A DNA stretch of 48,001 bases from the NCBI GenBank assembly GCA_019113475.1, contig DXHJ01000175.1, positions 1-48,001 on the forward strand, written 5' to 3'. How positions within the stretch are numbered: the stretch's first letter is position 1; the number at the start of each line of letters is the position of its first letter. The notes under the pieces are model-generated. The model saw only the letters and a program-made list of their open reading frames with translations. It was not told the origin of the DNA and ran no database searches. Shown here piece after piece: positions 41,984 to 48,001 of the stretch. A program made the position numbers and the translations under genes. The stretch comes from Candidatus Dorea intestinavium. GTDB taxonomy: Bacteria > Bacillota > Clostridia > Lachnospirales > Lachnospiraceae.

Positions 41984-42979
41984 ATGAAAAAGAAAAAGAT
42001 TATAATCGCTATGAGTATTATCCTAGCAGCTCTTTTATCCTTTATGGCAACATATCTTATTATTGGTAGTCAAAAAAGTACAGAAAAAGAGACTAGAAAA
42101 GATACGAATAAAAAACAAGAACAAGAAAAAATTGACTATGATGTAATGTATGAAGGTAAGAAATATACCTACAACAAAGACTTACAAACGGTCTTGTTTA
42201 TGGGCGTAGATAATAAAGATAAGATGGAATTAAAGGAAGAAGCAGGATTTAGTGGTCAAACAGACAGCTTGCTTCTTCTTGTCATGAATAAGACTACTAA
42301 GTCTACTCAGCTTATTAGTATCTCCAGAGATTCGATGGTAGAGGTTAAGGTTTACGGACTTAGTGGAGACTATGTAGGAAATACGAAAGCACAGATTGCC
42401 ACCCAGTATGCTTATGGAGATGGTGAAAAAAGAAGTGCCAAACTTACCAAAGATACCGTTCAAGCTATGATGTATGACGTACCTATTTCGTCTTACATAA
42501 CACTTGATATAGCCGGGGTTTCTGATATAGTTGAAGCGTTAGGCCCAATTACGCTTACTGTTGGTGGTGACTACACAGACATTGATCCAATGTTTAAAGA
42601 AGGTGAAACTATTACTTTAAACGGAGAGATGGCAGAAAAATATGTCCAAAAAAGAGATACCAAAAAAGATGGTAGTAACAACCAAAGGATGGAGCGCCAA
42701 TCGGAATTTATTAAAGCTCTTTTTGAAACCATCGGTAGTAAAGGTGCCGGAACTTTATTTAATAAAGTCTACCAAGTGGCAGATCCATATCTAGTAACCG
42801 ATATGAGTGTAGAGGCACTAAAGAATTTATCAAATTATGAAATCAAAGATGAAATCATCAAAGTCCCAGGAACAGACGTAACAGGTGAAGCAGCAAAAAG
42901 TGGACATGATGAATATTATCTAGATGATAAAGGATTGTATGAGTTAATACTAAAGGAATTTTATGTGGAGGTAAAATAA
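41984..42979 (+). CDS. LytR-CpsA-Psr (LCP) family protein
   Basis: N-terminal TM; 'TVLFMGVDNKD....SGQTDSLLLLVMNKTTKSTQLISISRDSMVEV', 'AEKYVQKRDTKKDGSNNQRMERQSEFIKAL'. Confidence 0.9.
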   Translation: MKKKKIIIAMSIILAALLSFMATYLIIGSQKSTEKETRKDTNKKQEQEKIDYDVMYEGKKYTYNKDLQTVLFMGVDNKDKMELKEEAGFSGQTDSLLLLVMNKTTKSTQLISISRDSMVEVKVYGLSGDYVGNTKAQIATQYAYGDGEKRSAKLTKDTVQAMMYDVPISSYITLDIAGVSDIVEALGPITLTVGGDYTDIDPMFKEGETITLNGEMAEKYVQKRDTKKDGSNNQRMERQSEFIKALFETIGSKGAGTLFNKVYQVADPYLVTDMSVEALKNLSNYEIKDEIIKVPGTDVTGEAAKSGHDEYYLDDKGLYELILKEFYVEVK

Positions 42980-42985
42980 AAAATC

Positions 42986-44230
42986 ATGAATAAAAAGATT
43001 GCAGTGGCAGGTACCGGGTATGTTGGCTTATCTATAGCTGTATTACTAGCACAACATAACCAGGTAGTAGCAGTAGATGTAATTCCTGAAAAAATTGATT
43101 TAATTAATCGGAAAAAATCACCTATTCAGGATGATTATATTGAAAAATATTTAGAAGAAAAAAAGTTGGATTTAGTAGCTACATTAGATGGAAAAAAAGC
43201 TTATAGTGAGGCAGAAATCGTTGTTATTGCAACACCAACTAATTATGATAGTCAAAAGAACTTCTTTGATACTTCAAATGTTGAAACTGTAATTAAGTTA
43301 GTCATGGAATGTAATCCAGATGCCATAATGATCGTGAAATCCACCATACCAGTTGGTTATATGGAATCTATTAGAAAAAAGTTTGCTACTAAAAATCTTT
43401 TATTTAGTCCAGAATTTCTCCGTGAATCAAAAGCACTTTATGATAATTTATATCCAAGTCGCATCATAGTAGGTACTGATTTAAATGATAAAAGATTAGT
43501 AAATGCTGCTCAGGAGTTTGCTGCACTTCTACAAGAAGGAGCAATAAAAGAAGACGTAGATACCTTGTTTATGGGATTTACGGAAGCAGAAGCTGTTAAG
43601 CTATTTTCGAATACTTATCTAGCACTTCGAGTTTCTTATTTTAATGAATTGGATACTTATGCAGAAATGAAAAATCTAGATACACAATCTATTATCAATG
43701 GTGTATGTCTTGATCCAAGAATTGGAACTCATTATAACAATCCTTCTTTTGGCTACGGTGGTTATTGTCTACCAAAAGATACCAAACAGCTATTAGCAAA
43801 CTATAAAGATGTACCAGAAAATTTAATTGAAGCTATTGTTGAAAGCAACCGTACGAGAAAAGATTTTATTGCTGACCGAATTTTAAATTTAGCAGGATAT
43901 TATGGGTATGATGAAGAAAACCAATATGATTCTAATAAAGAAACGGAAGTAGTAGTTGGTGTATATAGATTAACGATGAAAAGTAATTCTGATAATTTTA
44001 GACAAAGCAGCATTCAAGGAGTTATGAAAAGAATTAAAGGTAAAGGCGCCAAAGTCATAGTATATGAGCCAACGCTAAGAGATGGAGAAACCTTTTTTGG
44101 TAGTTTAGTGGTAAATGATTTAGAACAATTTAAGAAGAAATGTAATGCAATCATTGCTAATCGGTATGATGCTTGCTTAGATGATGTCACAGATAAAGTA
44201 TATACAAGAGATATTTTTAAAAGGGATTAG
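42986..44230 (+). CDS. ugd: Nucleotide-sugar dehydrogenase (UDP-glucose 6-dehydrogenase family)
   Basis: '[38 protein letters not shown]', '[13 protein letters not shown]', '[26 protein letters not shown]', '[17 protein letters not shown]'-type motif. Confidence 0.93.
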   Translation: MNKKIAVAGTGYVGLSIAVLLAQHNQVVAVDVIPEKIDLINRKKSPIQDDYIEKYLEEKKLDLVATLDGKKAYSEAEIVVIATPTNYDSQKNFFDTSNVETVIKLVMECNPDAIMIVKSTIPVGYMESIRKKFATKNLLFSPEFLRESKALYDNLYPSRIIVGTDLNDKRLVNAAQEFAALLQEGAIKEDVDTLFMGFTEAEAVKLFSNTYLALRVSYFNELDTYAEMKNLDTQSIINGVCLDPRIGTHYNNPSFGYGGYCLPKDTKQLLANYKDVPENLIEAIVESNRTRKDFIADRILNLAGYYGYDEENQYDSNKETEVVVGVYRLTMKSNSDNFRQSSIQGVMKRIKGKGAKVIVYEPTLRDGETFFGSLVVNDLEQFKKKCNAIIANRYDACLDDVTDKVYTRDIFKRD

Positions 44231-44475
44231 TAATATGTGCACAAGTTCTAATTACAAATATTATATTTAATTAAAAATAATTGATATGAGATAGATGTAA
44301 ATACAAAAAAATAAAAATGAGGATAGTTTTATCTATCCATATATAGAAAATTTACAGTATGAAGATAATACTTCTTATTATTATCAGTTACATATAAACG
44401 AAAATGTCTAATTAAAATAGAGAGTTTAGTAGTTAATTATTTTGTAAAAGTGTGTTTGAAGGAGTGACGGCATAG

Positions 44476-45630
44476 ATGAATAAAAGAATAAATAAAATAG
44501 AAAAAATCCGTATTCTGCACGTTGCTCAAGCAGCTGGAGGTGTTGATAAATATATAAAAATGCTTTTCAAATATATGGATAATGATAAGTTTGAGAATAT
44601 ATTAGTTTGTTCACATGATTTTAAAAAAGAAGATTATGCTAATCTAGCGGATGAAATTGAATATGTTGATATGCAAAGACAAATTGGAAATACAGACATT
44701 AGCGCAATAAGAACTGTTAGAAAGCTTATTCAAAAATATCAGGCTGACATTGTTTATGCTCATTCTAGTAAAGCTGGTGTTATTGCACGAGTAGCAAATA
44801 TTGGAATGAAAAAAAATGAAGTAAAGATAAAGTGTATTTATAATCCACACGGCTGGGCTTTTAATATGAGGTGTGGAAAAATAAAACAAATATTCTATAC
44901 AGTTATTGAAAAAATGATGTCTATATTCTGTGACAAGATAGTGTGTATATCTGATGCAGAAAAACAGTCAGCATTAGATAAAAGGATATGTAAAACAGAT
45001 AAATTGCAGGTTATTATTAATGGTATAGATATAGAAGATTATTTAAATAAAGAAAATATAAAATTAGATAGAATAAGTCGCGAAAGTTTTGGAATACCCA
45101 ACAATGCTTTTGTCATCGGAATGGTTGGACGTATCAGTGAACAAAAGGCGCCGGATATATTTATTAAGGCAGCAAAGAAAATAAAAGAAAAGATTCCAGA
45201 AGCATACTTTAAAATTGTAGGTGATGGTCCTTATCGTGAAGAAATTGAAAGCTATGCAAAAGAAAATGATATTCCACTATATATTACAGGTTGGGTAGAA
45301 AATGCTTTGGACTATATAAATTTATTTGATGTTGCATTGTTGCTTTCTCGTTGGGAAGGTTTTGGATTGGTATTACCAGAATATATGTTAGTAGGTAAGC
45401 CTATTATTGCTAGTAATGTTGATGCAATACCAAACATTATAACAAATGGAGAAAATGGATTACTAGTTGAAGTAGATAATGTTGAGAGCGTGGTCGAAGC
45501 AGTTATTAAGATTTATAAAGATAATACATTAAAAAAATGTTTAATTAGCCAAGGGAGCATTACAGTATATGAAAAATATGATGCTAAAAGAGTTAGTAGA
45601 GAAACCGAAGAGATGTTTGAAAAATTATAA
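44476..45630 (+). CDS. Glycosyltransferase family 4 protein
   Basis: GT-B: 'RILHVAQAAGGVDKYIKMLFKYM', 'YAHSSKAGVIARVA', 'VIGMVGRISEQKAPDIFIKAA', 'LLLSRWEGFGLVLPEYMLVGKPIIASNVDAIPNII'. Confidence 0.9.
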   Translation: MNKRINKIEKIRILHVAQAAGGVDKYIKMLFKYMDNDKFENILVCSHDFKKEDYANLADEIEYVDMQRQIGNTDISAIRTVRKLIQKYQADIVYAHSSKAGVIARVANIGMKKNEVKIKCIYNPHGWAFNMRCGKIKQIFYTVIEKMMSIFCDKIVCISDAEKQSALDKRICKTDKLQVIINGIDIEDYLNKENIKLDRISRESFGIPNNAFVIGMVGRISEQKAPDIFIKAAKKIKEKIPEAYFKIVGDGPYREEIESYAKENDIPLYITGWVENALDYINLFDVALLLSRWEGFGLVLPEYMLVGKPIIASNVDAIPNIITNGENGLLVEVDNVESVVEAVIKIYKDNTLKKCLISQGSITVYEKYDAKRVSRETEEMFEKL

Positions 45631-45656
45631 TATATTAAGTTTAGGATGGTGCACAG

Positions 45657-46919
45657 GTGAGTAGTAAGGAAAAAATCGTAATTTTTACGGCAGATTCTAA
45701 TGGTGGTTATCCTGTCCCTGCAGTAAAAGGAGGGGCGGTTTCTACATTAATTGAACATTTAGTTAAAACAAATGAGAAAAAAAAAATAGTTGATTTAACG
45801 GTTGTCTCATTTTATGATAAATTTGCAAAAGAAAAGGCTGAAAAAGAATACCCTCATGTAAAATTTGTATGGATAAAACCTATAAAGGTAGTAAAAATTT
45901 TTGATAAACTGATTTATATTATTATCACAAAACTGTTTAAAAAAAATAAAAGTATATCTTTTATTTCATTATGTAGTTTGAGTTACTTTATTGTTAAAGC
46001 AAGTAAATATTTAAAAAACAATGATATTGATAAAGTGGTTATAGAAAATAATATTCCAATGGCATGGATTATAAAGCTTTCTAAATATGAAAAAGAGTAT
46101 TATTTCCACTTTCATAATGTACCTCGGGTTAATGCTAGATGTAAAAAAATTTTTAAAAATGCAACGGGTTATCTATGCGTAAGTAATTATGTATCAAGGC
46201 AGATTCAATTACCTGAGAATCCTATAGGTCCAATAAATCGTGAAAAAATAAAAGTACTTTATAATTGTGTAGATACAACAATTTTTAGAAAAATTAATGA
46301 TACAACTTTATTGAGTAAAGAAAGAAAAAAGTTTAATATTGCCACTGATGAGAAAATCGTAGTTTTTGTGGGACGTTTATCGGAAGAAAAGGGGATAACT
46401 CAATTACTTGAATCTGTTAGTTATATAAAAAAAAGAAACTTTAAAGTATTAATCGTTGGTAGTTTAATTCATAATCAAAAAGTAATGGATACTTATCAAC
46501 AAAAACTTTATAATATGTCAAAGAATTTAGAAAATAAGATATGTTTTACAGGATACATAGATCAAGATGAACTTCCATTAATATATAATATAGCTGATGT
46601 GGCAGTACTTCCATCTATGTGGGATGAACCAGCTGGTTTGACAATGGTTGAAGCAATGAGTTGTGGTACTCCTGTTGTTACAACAAAATCAGGGGGAATA
46701 CCTGAATATGTAGGAAGATTTGGAGTTACTCTAGAAAGAGATGATAAGCTGGTGATGAATATTGCTTATTGTATAAAAAATATTTTTGATGATAACAAAT
46801 CAAGTATAAAAAAGATAACTGAAGAAGGAATTTCACATATAAATGATATGTTTTCTACAGATACCTATTTACAAAAATTTGTTAATTATCTAAATGCGTT
46901 GATAAAATACCAAAGATAA
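45657..46919 (+). CDS. Glycosyltransferase family 4 protein (GTG start)
   Basis: 'KIVVFVGRLSEEKGITQLLESVSYIKKRNFKVLIVG', 'VAVLPSMWDEPAGLTMVEAMSCGTPVVTTKSGGIPEYVG'. Confidence 0.9.
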   Translation: MSSKEKIVIFTADSNGGYPVPAVKGGAVSTLIEHLVKTNEKKKIVDLTVVSFYDKFAKEKAEKEYPHVKFVWIKPIKVVKIFDKLIYIIITKLFKKNKSISFISLCSLSYFIVKASKYLKNNDIDKVVIENNIPMAWIIKLSKYEKEYYFHFHNVPRVNARCKKIFKNATGYLCVSNYVSRQIQLPENPIGPINREKIKVLYNCVDTTIFRKINDTTLLSKERKKFNIATDEKIVVFVGRLSEEKGITQLLESVSYIKKRNFKVLIVGSLIHNQKVMDTYQQKLYNMSKNLENKICFTGYIDQDELPLIYNIADVAVLPSMWDEPAGLTMVEAMSCGTPVVTTKSGGIPEYVGRFGVTLERDDKLVMNIAYCIKNIFDDNKSSIKKITEEGISHINDMFSTDTYLQKFVNYLNALIKYQR

Positions 46920-46948
46920 TAGCAAAAAATTAGAGGGAGAATAGATTT

Positions 46949-48001
46949 GTGTGGGTTTATTTTATAACATTTTCGATATCGTTACTTTTGTATTACATAA
47001 TTTCAAAAAGCAAAATAAGACCTTTTAAAATTCAACTATTATTTAATAAAAGTATAATTTTAACAAAATCCAATATAGCTTGTTGCAGTGCAAGTATTCC
47101 CCTTTTTTTAATTAGTGGGTTAAGATATGCGGTTGGAACTGACTATTTTGCTACATATTATACAGGATTTTATAGAGTACTTGAAGACAGTAGCGTGGAT
47201 AATTTTGATTTAGGTTTTCATGGTCTAATTAAAGGAATACAATTATTTACAGATAATGCAATATGGTTGTTTTTTATCGGTTCATTAATTTTTATTGGTT
47301 TAACAATGATAACAATACAAGATATTTCTGTTAGTCCACTGTATAGTGTTCTATTATTGCTTATTACGCGTTTTTACTTTATAGGTATGAATGTTGTTAA
47401 GCAAGCAATTGCATTGGCTATAATAGTATGTTCAATCAAATATATAATTAATCAAGATAAAAAGAAGTTTGTTTTAACAGTTTTGACAGCTAGTTTTTTT
47501 CATTATTCAAGTTTGGTTTTCCTTCCAGTATATTTTTTAGGAAGGATCAAATTAACATTTTCAAAAATATGTATTTATATACTAGTGGATATAGGAGTTT
47601 TTGTTATTGGTATTAGATATGTATTGAGACTCATTAGTCATACAAAGTATGGATTCTTATTAAATAAATTTGAGGTATGTGGAATTAAATTCATGATATT
47701 TCAAGTTATTATAAATCTTCTTCTCTTTTTAGTTGCATATAGTAATAAGCAACAAAAAAAAGATATGGTAAGTCGTGTTTTCATAAATCTTCAATTTCTT
47801 GCGCTACTTATTGCGTTAACGTTGAGAACGATACCACTTATGGAAAGAATTTATTGGATATTTACATTTCCCCAAATAATAACAATTCCATATTTTATGA
47901 AGTTGCAGAAAAAAACAAGTAGATGGATATTAAATTCAATAGTTATTGGTGCTTTGTTTATATTTATGATATATGACATCGGTTATGTTGGTGATCATGA
48001 T
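46949..48001 (+). CDS. EpsG/Wzy-like polysaccharide polymerase, multi-TM, 3' truncated by window edge (GTG start; absent from supplied ORF list)
   Basis: Uninterrupted 351-codon frame from GTG 46949 to the window end: VWVYFITFSISLLLYYIISKSKIRPF...SGLRYAVGTDYFATYYTGFYRV...FFHYSSLVFLPVYFLG; 'LRYxVGTDYxxYY' and 'FHYSSL' are EpsG-family hallmarks. Confidence 0.85.
   Translation, partial: MWVYFITFSISLLLYYIISKSKIRPFKIQLLFNKSIILTKSNIACCSASIPLFLISGLRYAVGTDYFATYYTGFYRVLEDSSVDNFDLGFHGLIKGIQLFTDNAIWLFFIGSLIFIGLTMITIQDISVSPLYSVLLLLITRFYFIGMNVVKQAIALAIIVCSIKYIINQDKKKFVLTVLTASFFHYSSLVFLPVYFLGRIKLTFSKICIYILVDIGVFVIGIRYVLRLISHTKYGFLLNKFEVCGIKFMIFQVIINLLLFLVAYSNKQQKKDMVSRVFINLQFLALLIALTLRTIPLMERIYWIFTFPQIITIPYFMKLQKKTSRWILNSIVIGALFIFMIYDIGYVGDHD

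Overview
The window reads as the replication-origin region of a low-GC Firmicutes chromosome, probably Clostridia/Lachnospiraceae-like (judged from protein character only), plus about 24 kb to the left and 15 kb to the right of the dnaA locus. Left of oriC, mostly on the minus strand: rpmH-rnpA-yidD-yidC-jag-mnmE-mnmG-rsmG, then a plus-strand alpha/beta-hydrolase-like gene, two perfect parS sites, and parA-parB-DUF4446-serS-DUF3881-like. These are followed by a tRNA-Arg(CCT), a degraded patch with an ORF6N fragment, an aldose-epimerase-like gene, recD2, a MetE-like gene, a cdaR/gntP/glycerate-2-kinase catabolic cluster, a giant (2164 aa) repeat-containing surface protein, a zinc alcohol dehydrogenase, a lipoprotein and a GntR regulator fragment. 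Right of oriC, on the plus strand: dnaN, an S4-domain protein, recF, gyrB and gyrA, then an exopolysaccharide/capsule locus (Wzz-like, LCP, UDP-glucose dehydrogenase, two GT4 glycosyltransferases, and an EpsG/Wzy-like polymerase that runs off the window). Main points for follow-up: (1) a RecD2 helicase carrying a complete C-terminal domain that I recognise as DUF4186-like; (2) an alpha/beta-hydrolase-like protein beside parS with the expected catalytic His replaced by Asn; (3) the oriC architecture, with a DnaA-box cluster and a perfect 14-bp inverted repeat; (4) an adhesin with eight 123-aa repeats, an atypical VVKTG sorting motif and a 140-bp segment duplicated between adjacent repeats with only 3 differences; (5) a likely integrative-element scar at tRNA-Arg. 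No clearly new multi-gene defence or mobile system was evident. All calls come from reading sequence and recalled family knowledge; no searches were run.
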